DNA of 46,695 nt, taken from contig JABMOV010000035.1 in assembly GCA_013203145.1 (NCBI GenBank), forward strand, positions 1-46,695, given 5' to 3'. Below are positions 29,314-38,795 of the stretch, piece by piece. The stretch comes from Fidelibacterota bacterium (GTDB taxonomy: Bacteria > Fidelibacterota > Marinisomatia > Marinisomatales > JABMOV01). The translations under genes and the position numbers were made by a program. The notes beneath the pieces were generated by a model. The model saw only the letters and a program-made list of their open reading frames with translations, had not been told where the DNA came from and made no database searches. The number at the start of each line of letters is the position of its first letter. The stretch's first letter is position 1.

Positions 29314-29814
29314 ATGCCAGTTCCAATAAGTTGTCATTACGACGAGACAAATTGGCAAGAATGTGTAGATTTGTATCATATTGTATCAACTGGATATCAA
29401 AACTGTATCACATTGGAAAAGAATATCATCGAAACAGATATTTGGCTGTATATAGATTCTCCACCCCCAAACATTAACTTAATAAAGGATCAGACTCTCC
29501 AAATTGCCATGCCACAATATTTTATTGAAAATCAACTTGTTACGATAATATCAGAAGAAGAAACAGGGCTTCACAAACGCAATAAGGTTGGGCGGCTACC
29601 CGACGGAAAAACGGTAATCCTTATTGACCGTAAAAGTCGTTTAATTATGAAAGACGGTGAAAAGGCACTTGCCCTAGCAATGCGATTGAAACAAAAAGGG
29701 TTTAAATATCTAATGGTTAGCAGTTCTGCGCCCGTTTGCAGTAAAACCAGTGCTTTCTTAAAAGAAAATAACATCGACGTAAAACCTCTGGACAAAGAAC
29801 CGACGTGCGACTAA
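29314..29814 (+). CDS. Unrecognised 166-residue protein
   Basis: The real protein most likely starts at ATG 29314 (MPVPISCHYDETNWQECVDL). The frame stays open upstream, but that part is antisense to the small minus-strand gene. The body has an N-terminal region with YQNCITLEKNIIETDIWLYIDSPPP, a central RLPDGKTVILIDRKSRLIMKDGEKAL and a C-terminal SSSAPVCSKTSAFLKENNIDVKPLD. Four to five cysteines are present, some possibly metal-binding or redox-active. No signal peptide or membrane segment is evident. Family unknown. The stop overlaps the MATE gene's GTG start by ten bases, so the two are probably co-translated. The start is uncertain because no good ribosome site is visible. Confidence 0.6.
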   Translation: MPVPISCHYDETNWQECVDLYHIVSTGYQNCITLEKNIIETDIWLYIDSPPPNINLIKDQTLQIAMPQYFIENQLVTIISEEETGLHKRNKVGRLPDGKTVILIDRKSRLIMKDGEKALALAMRLKQKGFKYLMVSSSAPVCSKTSAFLKENNIDVKPLDKEPTCD

Positions 29815-31226
29815 TTCCAAACCTATTCCATCCTCAAAATAAAGCATTGTCTCGGCAGGTCATGGTTCTTGCTTTTCCCGTGATCATGAGCAATCTAAGT
29901 CGCACTTTTATGAATTTGGCAGATGTTGCCATGGTCGGTCGCCTCGGCCCAAACGCTTTGGCTGCTACAGGAATGGGTGCCATGTTGGTGTGGGCAATAT
30001 TAAGCTTCGCAATTAGTATTCGAACTGCGACCCAAACAATGGCATCTCGCCGTCTTGGACAAAAAATATTCAAAGAATGTGGCGTAGCAATGCACAATGG
30101 TCATTTATTGGCACTGGCAATTGGATTACCGGTTTCCATATTTGGCTTTTATCATTCGTATAGGATTGTACCCCTATTTATTGAAAACAAAGAAGTTGCA
30201 GAACTGTGCATAGCCTATTCATCCGTTGCATTTTTAAGCGTGCTTTTTTCCATGGGCGGATTTGTCTTTCAAGGCTTTTATACAGGTGTCGAGCGTACAA
30301 AAATCCACATGAATGTTACCGTCACGTCAAATCTTTTAAACATATATCTCAACGCTGGACTCATTTATGGCAGAGATGGCGTTCAGCGTTTATTTGATTC
30401 GCTGCACGTTGGTTGGATGGGAAAATTGTGGGCACCCTTTCCCTTCCTAGAACTGGGAGTGACAGGAGCGGCGGTTGCAACCTTGGTCGCTTCAGTTTGG
30501 ATGGCTCTTCATTATTCATTTTATTTGTTTGAACCAGATATACGAAAAAAATATCATGTTTTTACGTTTGAGTTTAACAAGACCATGCTCTGGAGACAGA
30601 TTAAGTTGGCTTTTCCACAGGGCTCTCAAGAAATGTTAGTGATGATAGGATTTGCAACCTTCTATAAAATTGTAGGAATGATTGGCGTCATTGAGTTAGC
30701 AGCAACACAGGTCGTATTTACAATATTACAGACCTCATTCATGCCAGCAGCAGGAATCGGTCAGAGTTGCGCTACACTGGTGGGAAAATTTATGGGCGAA
30801 AAAGACTTTGACAAAGCCGAGCAAAGTATATCGGAAAGCGTTCGATGGTCTGTGATTGTAATGGGCACCATTGGATTGATTTTTCTTGTTTTTCCACACA
30901 AAATTCTACCCATTTTTACGCAGGACCAAGAGGTAATCAGGGTTGGTATCATTGGATTACGAATTCTTGGACTGGTCCAATTTGCAGATGCTTATGGTAT
31001 GACGTTATGGTTTGCGCTATCCGGCGCCGGAAATACGACTTATCCAGCGGTTGTTGAATCGGTACTTGTCTGGGGATTTTTCTTGCCCGCCGTTTATATT
31101 ACGGGCATAATTGCCGGATATGGATTTGTGGGTGCGTGGACATCCCTGGCGGTATATATTGTGTTATTTGCGCTTGCGATGATTAGAAAAATCAAGCTGG
31201 GCGACTGGAAAACAATCGAAGTTTAA
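29805..31226 (+). CDS. MATE family efflux transporter
   Basis: The 473-residue protein has about twelve hydrophobic segments in two related halves. The N-terminal half has FPVIMSNLSRTFMNLADVAMVGRLGPNALAA, the family's first-helix pattern. The second half has FPQGSQEMLVMIGFATF and FMPAAGIGQSCATLVGKFMGEKDFDKAE. MATE proteins export drugs or metabolites in exchange for H+ or Na+; the substrate is not predictable. The start is GTG at 29805, overlapping the upstream unknown gene by ten bases. The length is normal. Confidence 0.92.
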   Translation: MRLIPNLFHPQNKALSRQVMVLAFPVIMSNLSRTFMNLADVAMVGRLGPNALAATGMGAMLVWAILSFAISIRTATQTMASRRLGQKIFKECGVAMHNGHLLALAIGLPVSIFGFYHSYRIVPLFIENKEVAELCIAYSSVAFLSVLFSMGGFVFQGFYTGVERTKIHMNVTVTSNLLNIYLNAGLIYGRDGVQRLFDSLHVGWMGKLWAPFPFLELGVTGAAVATLVASVWMALHYSFYLFEPDIRKKYHVFTFEFNKTMLWRQIKLAFPQGSQEMLVMIGFATFYKIVGMIGVIELAATQVVFTILQTSFMPAAGIGQSCATLVGKFMGEKDFDKAEQSISESVRWSVIVMGTIGLIFLVFPHKILPIFTQDQEVIRVGIIGLRILGLVQFADAYGMTLWFALSGAGNTTYPAVVESVLVWGFFLPAVYITGIIAGYGFVGAWTSLAVYIVLFALAMIRKIKLGDWKTIEV

Positions 31227-31355
31227 ACCTTACTGCCAATTAAAAAGACATTAGCATATAAGTAAGAATGGAAATGGATATCCTTGTCCTTTTTTATGTA
31301 ATTTTTAGTCTGCTTTTTTTGAGATTCTATTGATTAAACGAGGAGGACACTATTT

Positions 31356-34300
31356 ATGTCCAGGAAAATGGTCACAATCGACGGCAACGAAGCCGCCGCT
31401 TATATCGCCCACAAAACAAATGAAGTTATTGCTATTTATCCCATTACCCCGTCATCTCCAATGGGGGAACAGTCTGATACATGGTCCGCACTTGGCCAAA
31501 AAAATATCTGGGGGACGGTTCCATCTGTAATTGAAATGCAAAGCGAAGGCGGCGCTGCCGGCGCTGTGCACGGTGCATTACAAACGGGTGCGCTAACAAC
31601 AACCTTTACAGCCTCTCAGGGATTATTGCTCATGATTCCCAACATGTACAAAATTGCAGGCGAGCTCACAGCCACCGTTTTTCACGTTTCGGCACGGACA
31701 ATTGCAACCCACGCCCTTTCAATCTTTGGAGACCATAGCGATGTAATGGCTACTCGGGCAACGGGGTGGGCAATGTTGGCATCAAACAGCGTTCAAGAAG
31801 TCATGGATTTTGCCCTGATTTCACAAGCGGCAACATTGCAGAGCCGGATTCCATTTCTTCATTTCTTTGACGGATTTAGAACGTCCCATGAAGTGATGAA
31901 AATTGAGCAGCTCACCATGGATGATATAAAAGCCATGATTGATGATGAGCTTGTATTTGCTCATCGTAAACGCGGACTTAATCCTAACAATCCCGTTCTT
32001 CGGGGCACAGCACAAAATCCAGATACATTTTTTCAATCTCGTGAAGCATGCAATCCTTTTTATGAAGTGTTACCGGGGATCGTTCAGGAGACTATGGACA
32101 AATTTGGCAAGTTGACGGGTCGCCAATATCACCTTTTTGATTACGAAGGACATCCCGAGGCTGAGCGCGTAATTATTCTTATGGGCTCAGGCGCAGAAAC
32201 TGTGGATGAAACGGTAAAACACATGGTTTCGCAAGGGGAAAAAATTGGGATACTAAAAGTTCGTCTCTACCGTCCATTTTCTATTGAACACTTCCTAAAC
32301 GCGCTCCCCACATCAGTGAAAAAAATAGCAGTATTGGATCGAACAAAAGAACCTGGCGCAATTGGTGAACCTCTTTATCAGGATATCGTCACAGCGTTTG
32401 CTGAGGGAACACAAGAAGGATCGGCTCCAATTGTAATTGGCGGCCGTTATGGACTTTCTTCGAAGGAATTCACTCCCGGCATGGTGAAAGGCGTTTATGA
32501 CGAATTATTAAAAGATATGCCAAAAAACCATTTCACCATTGGTATTGTAGATGATGTTTCTCACACAAGCTTAGACTATGATCCCGTTTATACAACAACG
32601 GGTGAAAATATTTTCCGGGGAATGTTTTTTGGACTGGGAGCCGATGGAACGGTTGGAGCGAATAAAAATTCTATCAAAATCATTGGAGAAGAAACGGACA
32701 ATTTTGCTCAAGGATATTTTGTATACGATTCCAAAAAATCTGGCAGTATGACCATTTCGCATTTGCGATTTGGAAATGAAAATATCCAATCCACATATCT
32801 TATCAGACATTCGAACTTTGTGGCCTGCCATAATTTCGAATTTTTGAAAACGGTTGATATTTTGAAGTATGTTGTTCCCGGCGGAACGTTTTTATTAAAT
32901 AGCCCTTACAGTGACGAAGAAGTATGGGAGCATTTACCGAGGAACGTCCAAAAACAAATTTTGGACAAAAAAGTAAACATATACAATATAAACGCATTGA
33001 AAGTTTCATTGGAAACGGGAATGGGCAAGCGCATAAACACCATCATGCAAACCTGTTTCTTTGCAATTTCCGGAATACTTCCAAGAGACGAAGCTATCGC
33101 AAAGATTAAATATGCCATCGACAAGACCTATGGCAAAAAAGGCGAGGAAATTGTCAAGAAAAACTACAACGCTGTAGACCAGACCTTGGCCAATTTAAAT
33201 AAAGTTGAGCACCCCAACACTGTTACAGGAACGGAAGTGAGCGCTTCACTCATTCCTGACCACGCCCCAACGTTTATAAAAAATGTCACTTCTGTGATGA
33301 TTGCTGGCCTTGGAGACGATCTCCCTGTCAGCGCAATGCCCATAGACGGAACCTGGCCAACGGACACGACACAATGGGAGAAACGAAATATTTCAACAGA
33401 AATTCCTGTCTGGAATGCTGATATTTGTATCCAGTGTAACAAATGCGCTTTCGTTTGCCCTCACGGTGTGATTCGACCAAAAGTATACGAAGAAGAGCTC
33501 CTTGTTAATGCGCCCGAAACATTTAAATCAATGAAGCCAAAAGGTCGCGAATGGGAAAGTTCGGAAGTTTATTCACTTCAAGTTGCGCCCGAAGATTGTA
33601 CGGGATGCGAATTATGCGTTGAAGTATGTCCCGTAAAAGACAAAACCAACGTGAGCCGTAAAGCCCTCAACATGGAATTTCAACCTCCACTTCGAGAGGC
33701 CGAAAAAGCAAATTGGGAATTCTTCCTCAATTTACCTGAAGCGAAAAGAGATCGCGTAAAACAAAATACCGTAAAAGGATCACAAATTTTAGAGCCCATG
33801 TTTGAATTTTCAGGAGCCTGTTCCGGTTGCGGTGAAACACCTTATGTCAAGTTGGCATCGCAATTGTTTGGCGATCGCATGCTTGTGGCAAATGCCACGG
33901 GATGTTCCTCAATTTATGGTGGAAATCTCCCCACAACGCCATGGACAAAAAATCTAGATGGGCGTGGGCCTTCCTGGTCAAATTCTCTTTTTGAAGACAA
34001 TGCTGAATTTGGTTTGGGATTCCGCTTAACGGTGGACAAACATCGCGAACATGCCCTTGAATTAGCCCAGGGCATGCAAGATGAAATTGGAACAGAATTA
34101 TTTGATGCCATACGCGACGCAGACCAATCCGATGAGCCAGGTATCTATGAGCAACGGCAACGCGTGGATGCGATGAACGCTATCCTTGAGAAAAGCAAAA
34201 AACGTGAAGCAAAACAACTATTAACTATTTCCGACAACCTGACAAAGAAAAGCGTCTGGATTATGGGAGGCGATGGTTGGGCTTACGATATTGGGTTTGG

Positions 34301-34910
34301 TGGCCTAGACCATGTTTTTGCCTCAGGCAAAGATGTGAACATATTGGTTTTGGATACAGAAGTTTATTCCAATACCGGAGGTCAAGCCTCAAAGGCGACG
34401 CCAATCGGAGCGGTTGCAAAGTTTGCTTCATCAGGCAAAGAGACTGGAAAAAAAGACCTTGGTATGATCGCCATGAGTTATAGCAATGTGTATGTAGCAA
34501 AAGTGGCAATGGGCGCCAACGATGCCCAAACGGTGAAAGCCTTTATGGAGGCGGAAGCGTATCCGGGCGTGTCAATTATTATTGCATACAGCCAATGTAT
34601 TGCCCATGGAATAAATATGACCAAGGGAATGGATCAACACAAACTTGCAGTTGATAGTGGACACTGGCCCTTATTTAGATATAATCCATTATCGCAGGAA
34701 CAAGGCAAAAATCCGCTATCCCTTGATTCAAAGGCTCCTACGATTCATATTAAAGATTATATTTATCGTGAAAACCGTTTTAAAATGTTGACTAAAACCA
34801 TGCCTGAGCGAGCCCAGATGTTACTAGAAAAGGCTGATCGACAAGCAAAGGAACAATATGATTATTATCAGAAGCTTGCCAAGCTTGAACCAGTTGTTAC
34901 AGAGAATTAG
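31356..34910 (+). CDS. nifJ: Pyruvate:ferredoxin (flavodoxin) oxidoreductase
   Basis: This single-chain enzyme converts pyruvate and CoA to acetyl-CoA and CO2, reducing ferredoxin. The 1,184 residues contain domains in the usual fused order: pyrimidine-binding (EVIAIYPITPSSPMGEQSD), gamma, two 4Fe-4S ferredoxin motifs (CIQCNKCAFVCPHG near 691, CTGCELCVEVCPVK near 748), a proximal cluster region (CSGCGETPYVK near 825) and the thiamine diphosphate domain (GGDGWAYDIGFGG near 970, NTGGQASKATPIG). GAGGAGGA just before the ATG is a strong ribosome site. It is co-transcribed with the flavoprotein that follows and adjacent to a complete pyruvate dehydrogenase operon. Confidence 0.97.
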   Translation: MSRKMVTIDGNEAAAYIAHKTNEVIAIYPITPSSPMGEQSDTWSALGQKNIWGTVPSVIEMQSEGGAAGAVHGALQTGALTTTFTASQGLLLMIPNMYKIAGELTATVFHVSARTIATHALSIFGDHSDVMATRATGWAMLASNSVQEVMDFALISQAATLQSRIPFLHFFDGFRTSHEVMKIEQLTMDDIKAMIDDELVFAHRKRGLNPNNPVLRGTAQNPDTFFQSREACNPFYEVLPGIVQETMDKFGKLTGRQYHLFDYEGHPEAERVIILMGSGAETVDETVKHMVSQGEKIGILKVRLYRPFSIEHFLNALPTSVKKIAVLDRTKEPGAIGEPLYQDIVTAFAEGTQEGSAPIVIGGRYGLSSKEFTPGMVKGVYDELLKDMPKNHFTIGIVDDVSHTSLDYDPVYTTTGENIFRGMFFGLGADGTVGANKNSIKIIGEETDNFAQGYFVYDSKKSGSMTISHLRFGNENIQSTYLIRHSNFVACHNFEFLKTVDILKYVVPGGTFLLNSPYSDEEVWEHLPRNVQKQILDKKVNIYNINALKVSLETGMGKRINTIMQTCFFAISGILPRDEAIAKIKYAIDKTYGKKGEEIVKKNYNAVDQTLANLNKVEHPNTVTGTEVSASLIPDHAPTFIKNVTSVMIAGLGDDLPVSAMPIDGTWPTDTTQWEKRNISTEIPVWNADICIQCNKCAFVCPHGVIRPKVYEEELLVNAPETFKSMKPKGREWESSEVYSLQVAPEDCTGCELCVEVCPVKDKTNVSRKALNMEFQPPLREAEKANWEFFLNLPEAKRDRVKQNTVKGSQILEPMFEFSGACSGCGETPYVKLASQLFGDRMLVANATGCSSIYGGNLPTTPWTKNLDGRGPSWSNSLFEDNAEFGLGFRLTVDKHREHALELAQGMQDEIGTELFDAIRDADQSDEPGIYEQRQRVDAMNAILEKSKKREAKQLLTISDNLTKKSVWIMGGDGWAYDIGFGGLDHVFASGKDVNILVLDTEVYSNTGGQASKATPIGAVAKFASSGKETGKKDLGMIAMSYSNVYVAKVAMGANDAQTVKAFMEAEAYPGVSIIIAYSQCIAHGINMTKGMDQHKLAVDSGHWPLFRYNPLSQEQGKNPLSLDSKAPTIHIKDYIYRENRFKMLTKTMPERAQMLLEKADRQAKEQYDYYQKLAKLEPVVTEN

Positions 34911-34919
34911 GAGGCGGAA

Positions 34920-35918
34920 ATGAAATTATCTACAAAATATATGGGAATGGACCTAAAAAATCCTCTAATAGTCTCTGCGTCACCGTTATCTCGCAACATA
35001 GATACAGTAAAAAAACTTGAGGATGCAGGTGCGCCAGCTGTGGTGATGTATTCACTTTTTGAAGAGGAAATTTATCACGAGGATGGAGAGCTGGATCATT
35101 ATTTGTCGCACGGGAGCGATAGCTTTGCCGAGTCTCTTTCATATTTTCCCGACCATCACGATTTTTCCGCAGGGCCCGATGAATACTTGAACCAAATACG
35201 ACAATTAAAAGAAGCTGTGGATATACCCATTATTGCCAGCTTGAACGGTGTGTCTGAAGGCGGTTGGATTGAAAAAGCAAAAATGATGGAAGATGCGGGA
35301 GCCGACGCCCTTGAATTAAATGTATACCATTTACCTACAGATATCAATGAATCTGGCACCCATGTGAAACAAGTTCATTTGGATATTCTTTCCTGTGTTA
35401 AAGAAAAAGTTAATATTCCGGTAGCTGTAAAGCTTGGACACTATTTCAGTGCTCTTCCGGCTTTTGCGCGACGTATGGAAGAGGCTGGCGCAGACGCCCT
35501 GGTGATGTTTAATCGTTTCTATCAACCAGACATTGACCTGAAGAAACTTGAAGTGAAATCAGCGCTTCATTTAAGCACTTCTGACGAAGTGTTGTTACCA
35601 TTGCGATGGATTGCAGTGCTCTGTGGTCAAGTAGATATGTCCTTGGCAGCCACCTCAGGCGTGCACACCGCGGAAGACGTTTTGAAGCTCACTATGGCTG
35701 GTGCGGATGTAACCATGATGGCTTCTGCTCTTTTAAAGTTTGGCCCCGAACACATAACAAAAATCTTAAAAGATATTGAAACGTGGATGGACGAAAATGA
35801 ATATGAAAGCCTGACGCAAATGCGAGGGTCAATGAGCATGAAAAATGTACCCGACCCAGGATCTTTCATGCGCGCGAATTACATTAAAATGTTGCAGGAT
35901 TATCAAGTTACCGTATAA
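34920..35918 (+). CDS. Dihydroorotate dehydrogenase-like flavoprotein
   Basis: The 332-residue TIM-barrel protein resembles class 1 dihydroorotate dehydrogenases (MGMDLKNPLIVSASPLSRN; IIASLNGVSEGGWIEKAKMMEDAGADALELN; VAVKLGHYFSALPAFARRMEEAGADALVMFNR; TSGVHTAEDVLKLTMAGADVTMMASALL). Members of this group commonly travel with pyruvate:ferredoxin oxidoreductase genes rather than pyrimidine genes, and their reaction is uncertain. AGGAGG lies just after the nifJ stop and nine bases separate the genes, so they form one operon. An FMN-dependent redox function connected to ferredoxin is possible but is inference. Confidence 0.85.
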   Translation: MKLSTKYMGMDLKNPLIVSASPLSRNIDTVKKLEDAGAPAVVMYSLFEEEIYHEDGELDHYLSHGSDSFAESLSYFPDHHDFSAGPDEYLNQIRQLKEAVDIPIIASLNGVSEGGWIEKAKMMEDAGADALELNVYHLPTDINESGTHVKQVHLDILSCVKEKVNIPVAVKLGHYFSALPAFARRMEEAGADALVMFNRFYQPDIDLKKLEVKSALHLSTSDEVLLPLRWIAVLCGQVDMSLAATSGVHTAEDVLKLTMAGADVTMMASALLKFGPEHITKILKDIETWMDENEYESLTQMRGSMSMKNVPDPGSFMRANYIKMLQDYQVTV

Positions 35919-35944
35919 AACCTTTTCCTGTCAAAATAGAATAC

Positions 35945-35976
35945 AAAGCCCGACGATCCAATTTTTGTCGGGCTTT
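35945..35976 (+). terminator. Terminator after the nifJ operon
   Basis: A perfect 10-base-pair stem (AAAGCCCGAC with GTCGGGCTTT) and a 12-base loop lie 27 bases after the stop of the DHOD-like gene. The T-rich end is short (CTTTCTAATT), so termination may be incomplete and some read-through into aceE is possible. Confidence 0.75.
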
Positions 35977-35980
35977 CTAA

Positions 35981-36008
35981 TTAAGATAAAAAGGTCTTTA
36001 TTTATAAT
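35981..36008 (+). promoter_or_regulatory. Candidate aceE promoter
   Basis: TATAAT at 36003-36008 is a perfect -10 element. TTAAGA at 35981-35986, 16 bases upstream, is a partial -35 (four of six). A start site near 36015 would fall in the left arm of the inverted repeat described next. Confidence 0.45.
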
Positions 36009-36011
36009 ATC

Positions 36012-36107
36012 TTACGAAGATTATTTAAACAATATTACTAACCTTACGCCAAGGAATCTTCGTAATTTTTACTTTTAGCAACCAAGGCGATAACCTTTTC
36101 TAAAAGG
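36012..36107 (+). promoter_or_regulatory. Structured leader in front of aceE
   Basis: TTACGAAGATT (36012-36022) and AATCTTCGTAA (36055-36065) form a perfect 11-base inverted repeat, followed by TTTTT. A small hairpin CCTT-ACGCC-AAGG (36042-36054) stacks inside it. Further down, CCTTT (36094-36098) can pair with AAAGG (36103-36107), hiding the aceE ribosome site. AAGG (36084-36087) could compete for the same CCTT. This is consistent with an RNA control element or a bipartite repressor site. Function is inferred only. Confidence 0.45.
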
Positions 36108-36113
36108 AATTAT

Positions 36114-38783
36114 ATGAGTGAAGAGATTTTTTGTCCAGACCTAGATCCAGAGGAAACTCAGGAATGGCTGGAATCCCTGCAATCCGTATTGGACAATGAA
36201 GGTGCCGATCGAGCACATTTTCTAATCGAAAAGTTGACAGATTTAGCACGGCGTAATGGTGTGCGGATGCCGTACAGTCCAAACACTGCTTTTCAAAACA
36301 CCATTTCTCCAGCGCAACAAGCACCCTATCCAGGAAACAGAGCCCTGGAAAGACGGATTAAGTCCCTAATTCGTTGGAATGCAATGGCCATGGTAGTCCG
36401 CGCAAATAAGGAAAGCCACGGAATTGGTGGACATATATCATCCTTTGCTTCGTCTGCGACATTGCTGGAGGTTGCACAAAACCATTTTCTTCGAGGACAC
36501 GACCATTCATCGGGGGGTGATTTGGTTTTCTTCCAAGGACACTCATCTCCGGGGATATATGCGCGAGCCTTTTTGGAAGGACGCCTCAGCGAAAAAAAGC
36601 TTAACAATTTTCGTCGCGAGCAAGCTGAGGGCGGCGGATTAAGTTCTTATCCCCACCCTTATCTCATGCCGGACTTTTGGCAATTTGCCACCGTATCCAT
36701 GGGGCTTGGACCCATCACGGCTATCTACCAGGCCAGGTTTATGCACTATATGGTTGATAGAGGTTTTATTAAAGATACTGGTAGAAAAGTATGGGCCTTT
36801 TTAGGCGACGGCGAAATGGACGAACCGGAATCATTAGGTGCCCTTACCCTTGCTTCTCGTGAACGTCTGGATAACCTAATTTTTGTAGTCAACTGTAATC
36901 TTCAACGCCTCGATGGTCCCGTACGTGGCAATAGCAAGGTCGTACAAGAACTGGAAGGCGCTTTTCGAGGCGCTGGATGGAATGTGATTAAAGTGGTTTG
37001 GGGATCAGACTGGGATGCATTACTGGCGAAAGATAAAGACGGTCTGCTTGCAAAGCGCATAGAAGAAGTTGTTGACGGCGACCTATTAAAATATGTCGTT
37101 GAGGGTGGAGCATATATACGAGAACATTTTTGGAATAAAACGCCCGAACTTGCACAAATGGTTGAGCACTTAACCGATGACGAATTATGGAAGTTAAAAG
37201 TTGGCGGACATGATCCAGCAAAAGTATTTGCCGCCTATAATGAAGCTGTAAACCACAAGGATCAGCCCACGGTTATCCTTGCGCGAACTATTAAAGGATA
37301 CGGGCTTGGTGAAGCAGGAGAAGGCAGAAACATCACCCATTCACAGAAAAAACTCAATGAAGAAGAGCTGCTACAATTTAGATCGCGATTTGATATTCCA
37401 TTTACGGATGAAGTTTCAAAAACAGCTCCTTTTTATCGACCATCAGAGGATAGCGAAGAAATTCAGTATTTACTGGAGCGCAAGAAAGAACTTGGCGGTT
37501 TTCTCCCATCTCGGAAACATGAGCTTGATCCTATAGTTGCCCCAAAGATGGAAGTATTCAATGAGTTGATTGGCGGTTCTGGAGATCGTGAAATTTCTAC
37601 AACAATGGCTTTTGTTCGCGCCTTAACCATTTTGACAAAAAATAAAGACATTGGAAAAAATGTAGTACCAATTATACCAGATGAAGCACGAACATTTGGT
37701 ATTGATCCATTATTTAGACAATTAGGGATTTATAATCATAGTGGACAAAATTATGATCCGGTGGACTCAGATCAATTTCTCTATTATAAAGAAGCAAAAG
37801 ATGGACAAATATTAGAAGAAGGCATAACAGAGGCTGGCGCAATTTCGTCATTCATTTCCGCAGGAATGTCCTATAGCACCCACGGTGTTCATATGATTCC
37901 ATTCTACATTTATTACTCGATGTTTGGCTTCCAGCGCGTTGGCGATTCCATTTGGGCGGCGGCGGATATGCGCACCCGCGGATTTTTATTGGGCGCAACT
38001 GCCGGAAGAACGACCTTGGCGGGAGAAGGCTTGCAACATCAAGATGGCCATAGTCATTTAGCAGCGTCGGTGGTACCGAATGTTCGCGCATACGATCCAG
38101 CGTTTGCATACGAAATGGCTGTCATTGTGCAAGATGGTTTAACTGCCATGATTGAAGACAATGAAGACGTTATTTACTACATTACACTGTATAATGAGAA
38201 CTACAATCAACCGGCCATGAAACCTAACGTTGAAGAGGGTATCATCAAGGGCATGTACAAATTCCGTGAAGGCGAAGTTCGTCACAATCCTCGGGTTCAA
38301 TTGTTAGGGAGCGGACCTATTTTAAACGAAGTCCTTGCCGCAGCCAACATCCTTGAAAGCGATTGGAATATTGATGTGGATGTTTGGAGCGTCACCAGTT
38401 TTAGTGAATTGCGCAAGGATGGTGAAGATAAAAAGCGTTGGAATATCATGCATCCGGACGAAGAGTTAAAAATGCCTTATGTGACCAAATGTCTTGAATA
38501 CAATCGGGGTCCGGTTATTGCGGTTTCAGACTACGTGAAACTGGTTGCAGAACAAATAGCGCCTTTTGTACAACACAATTTTACAGCCTTGGGGACTGAT
38601 GGGTTCGGCCGTAGCGAGGCTCGAGAAGAATTGCGCAACTTTTTTGAAGTAAGCCGTCACTACATTGTATTGGCTACACTAAACAGCCTGATGGAAGAAG
38701 GCCAAATTGACCCGGCGCTGGTTAAACAAGCCATGGACACTTATGGGCTAGACCCGGAAAAGCCCAATCCTCGGACGGTATAG
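36114..38783 (+). CDS. aceE: Pyruvate dehydrogenase E1, homodimeric type
   Basis: This thiamine-dependent enzyme decarboxylates pyruvate and acetylates lipoyl-E2. The 889 residues match the long homodimeric AceE rather than the split alpha/beta type. Motifs include ESHGIGGHISSFASSATLLEVAQNHFLRG, the thiamine motif GDGEMDEPES followed by NCNLQRLDGPVRGN, PDEARTFGIDPLFRQLGIY, AGRTTLAGEGLQHQDGHS and DGFGRSEAREELRNFFEVS. The start ATG at 36114 follows AAAGGAA. The operon aceE-aceF-lpdA is complete and in functional order. Confidence 0.97.
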   Translation: MSEEIFCPDLDPEETQEWLESLQSVLDNEGADRAHFLIEKLTDLARRNGVRMPYSPNTAFQNTISPAQQAPYPGNRALERRIKSLIRWNAMAMVVRANKESHGIGGHISSFASSATLLEVAQNHFLRGHDHSSGGDLVFFQGHSSPGIYARAFLEGRLSEKKLNNFRREQAEGGGLSSYPHPYLMPDFWQFATVSMGLGPITAIYQARFMHYMVDRGFIKDTGRKVWAFLGDGEMDEPESLGALTLASRERLDNLIFVVNCNLQRLDGPVRGNSKVVQELEGAFRGAGWNVIKVVWGSDWDALLAKDKDGLLAKRIEEVVDGDLLKYVVEGGAYIREHFWNKTPELAQMVEHLTDDELWKLKVGGHDPAKVFAAYNEAVNHKDQPTVILARTIKGYGLGEAGEGRNITHSQKKLNEEELLQFRSRFDIPFTDEVSKTAPFYRPSEDSEEIQYLLERKKELGGFLPSRKHELDPIVAPKMEVFNELIGGSGDREISTTMAFVRALTILTKNKDIGKNVVPIIPDEARTFGIDPLFRQLGIYNHSGQNYDPVDSDQFLYYKEAKDGQILEEGITEAGAISSFISAGMSYSTHGVHMIPFYIYYSMFGFQRVGDSIWAAADMRTRGFLLGATAGRTTLAGEGLQHQDGHSHLAASVVPNVRAYDPAFAYEMAVIVQDGLTAMIEDNEDVIYYITLYNENYNQPAMKPNVEEGIIKGMYKFREGEVRHNPRVQLLGSGPILNEVLAAANILESDWNIDVDVWSVTSFSELRKDGEDKKRWNIMHPDEELKMPYVTKCLEYNRGPVIAVSDYVKLVAEQIAPFVQHNFTALGTDGFGRSEAREELRNFFEVSRHYIVLATLNSLMEEGQIDPALVKQAMDTYGLDPEKPNPRTV

Positions 38784-38795
38784 AAAGAAAGATTT

